The position numbers and the translations under genes are program-made. Below are positions 1 through 8,931 of a stretch of DNA of 64,000 nucleotides, in pieces (positions within the stretch are counted from its first letter, which is position 1; the number at the start of each line of letters is the position of its first letter). The notes under the pieces are model-generated. The model was not told the origin of the DNA. It was given only the letters and a program-made list of their open reading frames with translations, and did no database searches. This DNA is from Nymphalis io (Eukaryota > Arthropoda > Insecta > Lepidoptera > Nymphalidae), in the NCBI RefSeq assembly GCF_905147045.1, contig NC_065895.1, positions 2,361,001 to 2,425,000 on the forward strand, given 5' to 3'.

Positions 1-162
1 TTTTCGTGTCGGTATTGGCCGTTCGATTAAACATAATCAATCAATAGATAGCGTTCTGCTAATATTATAAATAGCAAAAATATGACATATATAATCAAAA
101 TAAAATATTCTAAAATAAATTATAATATTTGTTATTCCTAACAGCCTTTATGTAAGCCTGAC

Positions 163-413
163 TGGGTATCATATATTCTACCGCCAAACTGCAGTAGTAT
201 TGTTTTGTTCCGGTTTAAAGGGTGAGTGAGCCAGTGTAATTACAAGCACAAGGGACATAACAGCTTCGTTCCCAAGGTTGGTTCCCAAGGTTGGTGGCGC
301 ATGGGCGATTTAAGGAAGTTAATATTTCTTACATCGCTAAGGTCTATGCGCGGTGGTGACCACTATCAAATCAGAGTCAGGTGGACCATTTGACTGCCTA
401 TCTATAAAAAAAA
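163..413 (+). repeat. SINE-A copy 1 (5'-truncated)
   Basis: SINE-A is the most abundant repeat in the window. A full unit of about 300 bp starts near TGGTGGTAGGGCTTTG, contains TGTTCCGGTTTGAAGGGTG and CCCAAGGTTGGTGGCGC, and ends CGTCCGCCTTCCTATTCT followed by an A-rich tail. This copy lacks the first 30 or so bases, has a small internal tandem duplication of the GGTTGGTTCCCAAGG segment, and ends in an A-rich run. The family assignment as a SINE is inferred from length, copy number and tail; no autonomous partner is seen. Confidence 0.8.
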
Positions 414-544
414 TTAAAACCTATCACGTTATTTCATCGTTGATACATGCGATAATTGTATTTACCGATTGCAAGTGCAGTGTACATAAATAATTGATCG
501 ACTTAACGAAAATAAAGTGATTGGTAAGTTCTGATTGCCTGCGT

Positions 545-740
545 GTTTATTATATATACTAGATTACGCCTGGAGTTAGCGAGAGAGGGCCGGTATTAGA
601 CAAAAGCATTCCTTCCTTGAGGTTCAAGATTGCTTCGTACGAAATTTCACCGAAATCGGTTCAGTACTCAAGCTTTCAAAGCTTGACTACTGAACCGATT
701 TCGGTGAAACCGAGCAAACAGAAAGACAGATAGAGTTTGT
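545..740 (+). repeat. Dispersed lepidopteran repeat F with an internal hairpin
   Basis: The segment carries the stretch ATTTCACCGAAATCGGTTCAG and then AACAGAAAGACAGATAG, the signature of a dispersed repeat very common in moths and butterflies. Related copies lie at 20590-20663, 32285-32485 and 36625-36790. This copy contains an extra inverted duplication of the conserved core (645-709), described separately. The superfamily (Helitron-like or other non-autonomous element) cannot be settled by eye. Confidence 0.65.
645..709. repeat. Near-perfect 65-bp inverted repeat (32-bp arms)
   Basis: Bases 645-676 are the reverse complement of 678-709 except for a single mismatch, with one base (677) at the centre. 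Each arm contains the core CCGAAATCGGTTCAGTA of repeat F. It looks like a fold-back duplication of the repeat core rather than a gene regulatory element. Confidence 0.9.
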
Positions 741-2523
741 AATATTAGTTTACATATTTTTTTAATAATGAAATCATCAAGAAAAAATATAGGTGTCGGT
801 TCGAACTTTAGTCAAGAAATTGATTTAAAGTTTTTTAGCAGACGGACAAATATTCACAATATCGCACTGATAAGCGATAAAAATTTAAAAATGTATATCT
901 TAATCTGTAAAAAAAAAGAACAGTTTGTTATCACTATCAGCGATGGTTGGGGGCTTACTGGGGCGAATGACTCGCAAGTAATTAACTGATTATTCAATTA
1001 TGTAATATTTTTACCTCGTTGGCGAAGTCACATAAAGTCATTGGTCCAGCCACTGAACTGTCGTTTCGAATATTCCGCCCTGTCTAAGAGTTAGGAAATA
1101 AAGAATGCACTTGTGTTTGAGTATACACTAATATATCCTGCAAAGTTTCTATATATCCTCAAAAATCAGCGGTACCCTTTCTGTCGTAATGAGGAGCGCC
1201 ACGGGCTTACGCATGCAACCGTGGCTACTGGCAGCCCTGGTTAACATTATGTAAAAATGTCTGTGAAGCCCGCAGCTTTTCTGGCTAGTTAAGATGCTGC
1301 TTAAGAATTAATTTTATTTGGCATTTATACAAAATCTTGATTGAAATTTTACAGCTTGAAAATTTTCTAATTTAGAAACTAAATTTACACATAACTACAT
1401 GATTTAAAAAAAATATTTTTACAGATTATATAACACACCAGACACATGATGAATATAGGAGTTATAAAATATTTTTTCAAAATATTATATTCTTGTATGA
1501 TTGTATTGATTGGTACGGTACCACTACTTACCATTAGTTGAATTCAAAGATTTGATTAGGTTATATTATTATTTTAAATATTGAAACATTACAAGACTTC
1601 TGATCTGATTTAAAAATTAAAAAGCTTTTAATATAATTAATTATCCAGCTTGACTAGTATGCTATTCATAATGAAGATACATATTAGTACATTTACATAA
1701 TATATTAGCCTTAATCATATAAGTGTTTAAGCCGGTTTCGGATTTAGGGGCGCTAGGGCCTAAGGGATGCTAGTGAATATAGTAGAGCATGACCCACAAA
1801 TTGATTAATTAAAAATGAACAGCTATAAATAGTCAAATTCCTCATTAATAGAAAATAAAAGAATAAAATAATAAAATTTTATAATATAAGAAAATATTAT
1901 AAAAATGGTATGTATAACATAATCATTGGATACGTAGCTACGTTGTATATAACTTGTTTAAATATATATAATACATGTAGTAAGGCTCATTTTTTTTTAA
2001 ACCTGCATAACTTAAATCTTCTTAAACCTGGGATACATTATCAACAATATTACTGGACAACACATATGTTGGCTGTCCATTTTATTGAATAATGGTTGAA
2101 ATTAAATGAAAAAAAAAAAGATTTTTTTTCGTCCGAGAAATTATTAAATGTTAGTAAACCTATTTCGCATTGTAAATATTCTTGAATATACAAGTGGGCC
2201 TAATAATCGGCTCATAAAAAAAATATAGTTATTATTTAATAAATAAAGAGCATTTACAACTTAGTTACAAAATATATTTACTTATCTTATTACTTCATCT
2301 CTTACATTATCTGTGTTATTAAAATAAACATTTTGACAATGTACCGTGTTTTGCTCAAATGTATAAAATGTTAAAATAATATGCATAACATCATAAAACA
2401 GTGAAAACACCATAAAAATAGTATTATTTCTGTGGGTTGGAACATTTCTGCACAACACGGTCCAATTATAGTCTGTATATCATACAATAATGTTAAAAAA
2501 AATTTTGTTTAATTATGTCACTG
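741..2523. other. AT-rich stretch without a recognised gene
   Basis: No coding exon is recognised here. The two short plus-strand ORFs (768-989 and 1910-2092) have AT-driven composition and no recognisable motif. The right end, next to the stop codon of the RPC9 gene at 2524, should contain its 3' UTR; an ATTAAA-like signal on the minus strand lies just beyond the stop. Confidence 0.5.
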
Positions 2524-4617
2524 TCACGTGCTTGCGGGAAAAAATTCGTTCACAAGATCAATGATTTTTCGAACATCTTCTTCTGATAATCTTTCTTCAC
2601 TTTCTTGAACTATCTGAAAACAGAAAAAAATGTCATAATTTTCAAATTATTTATCATTCTAATCAAGCGAGAACAGTATGGTGAATTGACATTAAAAAAA
2701 TAATTATTACTGTTATATTACCAAATAAATGTAGGAATTACATCAATCAATCAATCAAAAATTAAGAAAATATTAAATCTGTTATTTAACATGAGAAATA
2801 GACCTCTTAAAGTGTACAAGTCTTGATCAATTACAATTTAAATTTACTATCTACTAGCTACCCGTACTGGTTCCCACGGGCACAAATAACTCTTATCGTT
2901 TACGCGGTACACGCCAGTAAGACTTCCCGCCGCCAATTTTTACAAAACCTTATGAATCATACACCTAAACCTTCCTCATGATCACTCCTTCCATTGGTGA
3001 GAAGCGTATAAAAATCCATTTTGTACTTTTTCCAGACAGACGCGTCGTATATCTATATTTTTTTTATAGTATAGGTAGGCGGACGAGCAAAAGGGCCACC
3101 TGATTTTAAGTGGTCACCATAGACATTGGCATTGTAAGAAATGTTAACCATCGCTTACATCGCCAATGCGCAACCAACCTTGGGAACTAATATTATGTTA
3201 TGTCCCTTGTGCCCGTAATTAAGCTGGCTCAATCACCCTTTAAACCGGAACACAACAATGGTCAATTAACATATGGACTACCAGAACCGGAACACAGCAA
3301 GTACTGCTGTTTTGCAGTAGAATATCTAATGAGTGGGTGGTACCTACCCAGACGAGCTTCCACAAAGCCCTACCAATATGTAGTAATAGTGACACAATAA
3401 TATAATTTGTAATAAAAATTAATTTTATAACGCCATTATAAATAAGATTAAACACAACATGGTCTTAGAGAAAAGTTTAAAAGGGTATTTGCATGATTTA
3501 AATTTTCCTGTAATAAAAAGACATTAATTGCCTGTTTAGCAATGAAGATAAACATCAAGGAATATATGTATGTTTGAAAACTTATTAGATATAAAGATAT
3601 TTTTTTAATATACATTTTAATAATTTATCTTACCAATTGTATTTCCAGTTCAGTTCTAGGAGGAGTGTTCACCATCATTAATTTCTCTGACTTTGTTAAT
3701 TTAAAACATTTCATCGCCTTTAGAAAATTCTGTATAGATTCAGCCAATTGATTTTTACATTCTGTGTCCTGTAAATAATGTACAGTCTGGAAAAGAAGCA
3801 TAGGTTATTCAAATTAATTAAACATCTATAGATATCTTAAAGAATTTTCACAATAACATATGTAAAACATATTAAGACGGCAATGTCTAAACTAAACCAG
3901 ATGAGTCTGGCATTCTCTGCTTACTTATACGTTCAGCACTTTACAAAGAGTGAATATTACCCTTATGGGTTAGAAAGGAGTATCCTTTCTATATGACATT
4001 TAACATTTATAGGTTATTTATATTACCTGTGGTAAGGATACTTAGCCCATCCTCTAATGGAAAAAGTAACAAAAATATATGCAAATACAAAAAAAAATTA
4101 CTACTAACTTACTACTAAAATAATTCAGAGTTATTTTTATTGCCTTATTTGTTAATTTTTTCTTAACAGATTTAAATTTATTAATTCATTAAATTAAAAA
4201 TATCTGGGGAATTTTATTATAGAAATTAATAACTTGAAAAGATTTATTGAATTTACAGAGTCTGCACCTAGTCATACTGATTACATTACACTAATGTTAA
4301 GACATAATTGATTTGTAATATTCATCTTGATCATCTACAAATGACACAATATGACTCGAAAAATGTTTAAATATTTTTAAATAATACCTCATACGTCACA
4401 GTAGCCAATGATCCTTCTCTTTTGTGTTTCTTTTGTGTTTTATCTTTCAGTTGCTGTAAAATTTGCATTACTTCATAATTACATAGAAAAGCTGCATGTG
4501 CATTTATCCTGGAAAATTAAATGAAGCTTCATTATGAACATTTATTTAAGTACCTAATATATTTATAGGATTTGTTTTTTGAGTATTAGTATTGAGCTAA
4601 ATAACTTACGTCTCCAT
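2524..4617 (-). CDS. Crcp: DNA-directed RNA polymerase III subunit RPC9 (CRCP homologue), four exons
   Basis: Coding exons, read on the minus strand, are 4617-4610, 4508-4388, 3786-3634 and 2613-2524. All introns are GT-AG, and the joined reading frame is 372 nt (123 aa plus stop). The first exon is only 8 nt (ATGGAGAC); the codon for Thr3 is split across the junction. The product begins METINAHAAFLCNYEV, continues through LTKSEKLMMVNTPPRTELEI, and ends EESERLSEEDVRKI-like then FFPAST. This aligns along its length with animal CRCP/RPC9, including the NYEV, LTK(A/S)EKL, EIQL and ESEERL(T/S)EE blocks. In other eukaryotes RPC9 pairs with RPC8 to form the Pol III stalk, equivalent to Rpb4/Rpb7, and helps initiation at tRNA and 5S genes. 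The human protein is longer at its C-terminus (about 148 aa); the missing part is an acidic tail. The gene is divergent from the first GS gene. A SINE-A copy sits in the last intron. Confidence 0.93.
3056..3381 (-). repeat. SINE-A copy 2, inside the last intron of the RPC9 gene
   Basis: The poly-T side is at the left (minus-oriented). It contains an additional partial duplication of the CCGGAACACA segment around 3245-3298. The ORFs on both strands that cover it are by-products of the repeat. Confidence 0.85.
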
Positions 4618-5175
4618 GTTTCATTGTTAGACTTAACAATAGTATCGTTTGCAGTGGCCTATTTTTTATTGAGTTTACTTATATTAAGGTATTTTAATAT
4701 TGTTTTTATTTAAATCTCATCAAAAAAAATTATCCATGTTGCTATAAAAACTACAGGCTGGATTTCTTGGTTAATTAACAATACACTTCTAAAGCACGAT
4801 CACATTCACTTCAAAATATGAACATCACCAAATTATTTTATATTTTGATTTTGGAAAAAGATTGCCTATTCTCTCTCTTCTACAGAAGACTTTTGGACAT
4901 CTTTGGATTTTTCAATGTCAGTTCTGACATTTGATGCGACTTGTCACCGAACCATAGATAATACATATACACTGGACCACCAAACTGATTCTCATGAATT
5001 GGCAACGATAGCTGTAATTTATATACCTACATATATATTTAAAAGAATAGATACTATAGATTATGAAATAATACAGGAGTAATAAACTAACTTACTAGAT
5101 TTTGAAATTACATAACCATCTAGAAAAATAGTTTTGAATATTTTATTTTAGGATAATATCCCTTTTTATATTAAA

Positions 5176-6363
5176 ATGTCTATTATTAAAAATATTTTGT
5201 TCAACAGAAGCTTCGCAAAAACAAGTTCTGTTATGCGTATGCAGATATGTAATTTATCTCAAGAACATTTTACATCTGGTGTAACCAAATTAAAGACACC
5301 TATAAACACATATTATAACCATTACACAAACCTGGATTTACCAAAAAACAAAGTGTTTGCTACATATGTGTGGATAGATGGAACTGGAATTAATTTGCGT
5401 TCGAAAGATCGAATTATCAATGAAATAACGTGTGACCTGCAAATGGTTCCTAAATGGTCATTCGATGGAAGTTCTACTGGACAAGCTAAAACTAACGACT
5501 CTGATACCATTTTAGTACCTTGCAGTATATATAGAGATCCATTCCGTCAAAGCCCACACGTAATAGTTCTCTGTGAAACATTCAATGGCGATGGTACTCC
5601 AACTATGACGAACCACAGAGCACATTGTGCAAATGTATTGAGTAAAATTTCAGACCAAGAACCTTATTTTGGAATAGAACAAGAATATACTATCTTTGAT
5701 ACAGATCTATGGCCAATAGGATGGCCAAAATGTCGAGGCTTTCCTGTAACCAAGTCGAAATTATCATATTGTGGTAATGGGGAACATGTTGCAGGAAGAG
5801 AGATTGTAGAATGTCATGCAAGGGCTTGTGTTTACTCCGGAATGGATTATGAAGGATGTAACGCGGAAGTCATGAAAGGATCATGGGAGTATCAAGTGGG
5901 TACAACTATGGGTATTAAGGCTGCAGACGATTTATGGATTGGGCGTTATTTATTAATTAGGATTGCTGAAAACTTTGGTTCAATCATCAGTTACCACCCT
6001 AAGCCAATGGGTAAAGATCAACCAGGAATAGGTTGTCATCACAATTTCAGCATTAAAAAAATGAGAGAGAAAGGGGGCATAGCCGAAATCGAAAGAGTTT
6101 GTAAAATTTTATGTGATAATCATAATACATATATAAAGAATTACGGTCTTGGAGACGGAGAAGAAAATAAAAAAAGATTAACTGGAAAACATGAAACGGC
6201 ACCATTCGATAAGTGTAGATGGGCAGTAGCAGATAGAGGAGCATCGATTAGAATTCAAAAGAATGTTAAGGTGAAAGGTAAAGGTTTTCTAGAAGATAGA
6301 AGACCAGCAGGTAATTGTGACCCTTACAGAGTTTGTGCTCTTTTAGCTGAAACTTGCCTTTAA
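5176..6363 (+). CDS. Glutamine synthetase-like protein, first tandem copy (intronless)
   Basis: The gene encodes a 395-residue member of the eukaryotic glutamine synthetase (GSII) family, which makes glutamine from glutamate, ammonia and ATP. The N-terminal beta-grasp part is about residues 55-135 (DGSSTGQA at 97-104), and the catalytic barrel follows. Metal and substrate residues of the family are kept: E168 and E170 in GIEQEY, E231 in CNAEVM, E238 in SWEYQ, H288 in GCHHNFS, E340 in GKHET, E373 and R375-R376 in LEDRRPAGNCDP. The usual GPCEG loop reads GTTMG (242-246), the HETSSI-type flap reads HETAPF, and SIRIPR reads SIRIQK. The first 50 or so residues are basic and nearly free of acidic residues, resembling a mitochondrial presequence as in fly Gs1; that is an inference. 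No intron interrupts the CDS, whereas canonical animal GS genes usually have introns. A TTTTATTTTAG just before the ATG could be a 5'-UTR splice acceptor. Activity is uncertain because of the loop changes. Confidence 0.93.
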   Translation: MSIIKNILFNRSFAKTSSVMRMQICNLSQEHFTSGVTKLKTPINTYYNHYTNLDLPKNKVFATYVWIDGTGINLRSKDRIINEITCDLQMVPKWSFDGSSTGQAKTNDSDTILVPCSIYRDPFRQSPHVIVLCETFNGDGTPTMTNHRAHCANVLSKISDQEPYFGIEQEYTIFDTDLWPIGWPKCRGFPVTKSKLSYCGNGEHVAGREIVECHARACVYSGMDYEGCNAEVMKGSWEYQVGTTMGIKAADDLWIGRYLLIRIAENFGSIISYHPKPMGKDQPGIGCHHNFSIKKMREKGGIAEIERVCKILCDNHNTYIKNYGLGDGEENKKRLTGKHETAPFDKCRWAVADRGASIRIQKNVKVKGKGFLEDRRPAGNCDPYRVCALLAETCL

Positions 6364-6445
6364 TTTTTTTAGATTTTTTCTATCAAAGCGGTTGTTTATT
6401 AATGTACTGGCTGATATTATTGGCTGGAAACTGAGGCCCTTTTAT

Positions 6446-6451
6446 AATAAA
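6446..6451 (+). other. Polyadenylation signal AATAAA, first GS gene
   Basis: Canonical hexamer 83 nt after the stop codon at 6363 and before the start of the second GS gene. Confidence 0.6.
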
Positions 6452-6598
6452 TATTATTTTGTTTCATGAAAGTCATTTCATTTTAAATTAAGCATGTTCA
6501 GTAGAAGAATTTCAGTACACAATTTTCTCGCTAAGTAATTTTTTTTTTAAATAATAAATTTCTGATTTTTAACAAAAAAATTATAGATTGTTGTAAAA

Positions 6599-7801
6599 AT
6601 GGAAGGCCTAGTAAAGTGTTTGTCATTGTTGCAAAAACATACAAAGTTACTTTCTATGCCGAGAAGATATATGCTAAAAGAATCTATTAATCATATATTG
6701 AATAAAAAAGTTATGGATAGGTATATAAGATTACCTGTGCCCTGTAACAAGGTTTTGGCGACTTATTGCTGGATTGACGGCTCAGGCATAAATATGAGAT
6801 GTAAAGACAGAATTTTGAATTGTACTCCTCACAGCGCTGACGCAGCACCCGGATGGGCTTTCGACGGCAGTTCTACAGGCCAGGCTACCACTGCTAACTC
6901 TGACACATCTTTGAAGCCATGTGCAGTGTATAAAGATCCATTTAGACTAGAACCTCATGTACTCGTTCTAAGTGAAGTTTATATGGGAGATGGTTCACCA
7001 GCTCTTACAAATCATAGGAAGTTTTGCAACGATCTGTGTGAATTTCATAAAGCAGATGAACCTTGGTTCGGTCTAGAACAAGAGTATACGATGCTAGATA
7101 TGGATGGTTGGGGCTTGGGGTGGCCTAAAGGTGGAGGTTTTCCCGCTGTCAATTATGAATTTTCTTACTGTGGTATTGGAGCAAAGTACATAGCTGGAAG
7201 GGATATTTGTGAAGCTCATACTAAATGTTGCCTATATGCTGGATGTGACTTTGAAGGCACTAATGCCGAAGTAATGTTTGCTTGCTGGGAATGGCAAATA
7301 GGAACAACTATTGGAATTAAAGCTCCAGATGATATGTGGATGTCACGATACATAATGGGTCGAGTGTCTGAAGACTATGGTGTAGTTATTACTTATCATC
7401 CCAAGCCCATGGGACCGAAACATCCAGGAGTAGGCATGCATCACAACTTTAGTACTAAAAGAATGCGTTCGGATGGCGGTTATAAGTTTATCGAAGAGTG
7501 TATCAAAAGATTGGAAAAAAATCATATGAAGCACATGAAGAATTACGGGAACGACGAATTAACCAACCGAATGCGTTTATCCGGAAAATTTGAAACTGCT
7601 CCATTCGAAAAGTTTTCTTGGGGAATTGCGAATAGAAAATCTTCTATTCGTCTGCAAAGAAATATTAAGGAAAAAGGAAAGGGATTCATGGAAGATAGGA
7701 GACCAGCTGGAGACTGCGATCCTTACCTTGTCTGTGGATTACTGATGGATACATGCTTAGGGTCAGCTGGAGGCGGTAAAGGAGCTAATAAATGTAAGTA
7801 A
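6599..7801 (+). CDS. Glutamine synthetase-like protein, second tandem copy (intronless)
   Basis: The gene encodes a 400-residue GSII-family protein, 235 bp downstream of the first copy and in the same direction, so the pair is best read as an old tandem duplication. Visible active-site residues are D89 in FDGSST, E160 and E162 in GLEQEY, E224 in TNAEVM, E231 in CWEWQ, H281 in GMHHNFS, E332 in KFETAPF, R351 and R354 in SIRLQR, and E365 with R367-R368 in MEDRRPAGDCDP. It shares with copy 1 the altered loop GTT(I/M)G in place of GPCEG and the TAPF flap, so these changes predate the duplication. It differs by a longer, glycine-rich C-terminus (SAGGGKGANKCK). The N-terminal 45 residues precede the first conserved strand and could be a targeting sequence; an alternative start is Met20. 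AAATTATAG directly upstream of the ATG could be a 5'-UTR acceptor. Whether it is catalytic cannot be decided from sequence. Confidence 0.93.
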   Translation: MEGLVKCLSLLQKHTKLLSMPRRYMLKESINHILNKKVMDRYIRLPVPCNKVLATYCWIDGSGINMRCKDRILNCTPHSADAAPGWAFDGSSTGQATTANSDTSLKPCAVYKDPFRLEPHVLVLSEVYMGDGSPALTNHRKFCNDLCEFHKADEPWFGLEQEYTMLDMDGWGLGWPKGGGFPAVNYEFSYCGIGAKYIAGRDICEAHTKCCLYAGCDFEGTNAEVMFACWEWQIGTTIGIKAPDDMWMSRYIMGRVSEDYGVVITYHPKPMGPKHPGVGMHHNFSTKRMRSDGGYKFIEECIKRLEKNHMKHMKNYGNDELTNRMRLSGKFETAPFEKFSWGIANRKSSIRLQRNIKEKGKGFMEDRRPAGDCDPYLVCGLLMDTCLGSAGGGKGANKCK

Positions 7802-7904
7802 GGTGTGAAGTTAGGAAATAGTACTGAAACCGTCCCAGCAAATATTTGGGATATAAAATTAAAAGTATAAAAATATTTAAACGTGTATTTCGATGTATTT
7901 TTTT

Positions 7905-7910
7905 AATAAA
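7905..7910 (+). other. Polyadenylation signal AATAAA, second GS gene
   Basis: Canonical hexamer 104 nt after the stop codon, in a very AT-rich 3' flank. Confidence 0.55.
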
Positions 7911-8740
7911 TATTTTATTATTTTAATTAATTTCGTAATACGTTTGTATTTGTTTATTAAATATTTAAACAAGACTGTCTTCATTATTTTACTATTTACA
8001 TAATCACCTTTAGTAGGAATACTCTCGGTAATCTTTTAAATGTTATATTTAAAGTATTATTTCGTTTATAGTTACAATAATTACATTAATTTAGATAAAT
8101 TTAATTGAGTTAATATTATTTATACTTAGATTTAAATAAGTCAGTCAATAATCTTTCAGATACTTTTTAAATTTAAATATTTACTATCGATACTAAAAAT
8201 AATGTACTCCAAATTGCAATATATTAAGGAAAGTTATTGTTATTACAAATGTAAATATAATATAAAATGTGCGTGCATTAGAATTACTGTACAAGGTGAC
8301 AGATCACCTTTAAAATACTACCAGCATAACATTTAGCACTATTTAGTATCTTTGTTTAAATATTTGGTACCTAAATGAATAACAAAAAAAAAAAAAATTT
8401 AAACTGGCTGGTCATTCTGACGTCAAGATGACCGACCATTTATAATTTATAAAGGTATTTGGTTCTATTTGGTACCTAAACATAAATTTTTATTAGATAC
8501 AACTCAAAAAATAAAGATTATAGTATGCACGCTAAAATGTTGTCAGATTAAAATAAGATGTAGTTAACACAATAAATATATTCGTTTAGTTTTAAATATT
8601 ATTATTTATAAAAATATATCTGTTTTTATATTAATTTTAGTTTACTTTATGGTTACCATATATCATAGTGTCTTTGCCTCAAATCATAAAATATAAAGAA
8701 AATAACATGGAGTCTATGACAATAATGTTTACCATAGACA
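7911..8740. other. AT-rich spacer between GS copy 2 and vig
   Basis: No coding signal is seen. It holds a direct repeat of TATTTGGTACCTAAA (8361-8375 and 8466-8480) bracketing a CRE-centred imperfect palindrome at 8410-8433. The promoter of the downstream vig gene is expected in its right part and just beyond. Confidence 0.5.
8410..8433. promoter_or_regulatory. Imperfect palindrome centred on a CRE octamer
   Basis: TGACGTCA lies at 8418-8425, flanked by GGTCAT on the left and ATGACC on the right, giving a 24-bp imperfect palindrome. It is about 500 bp upstream of the vig start codon. The octamer is the consensus for CREB/ATF-type bZIP factors; function here is inferred only. Confidence 0.35.
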
Positions 8741-8931
8741 TTAAAAAGTTAAAGTGCGGCCATTTTCATTCTTTTCTCTATTCTTGCCGTCATATGGCGT
8801 ATTAGTGTGTTCGTTTGGCCGCCATATTAAATGAAATCAATAAAATAAGACAAAATGTCTCCTTACTAAGTGTGTGAAATTAATCCATTAACATCTAGTT
8901 TTTGTGTGATTAAAACATCAAGAGGATCATA

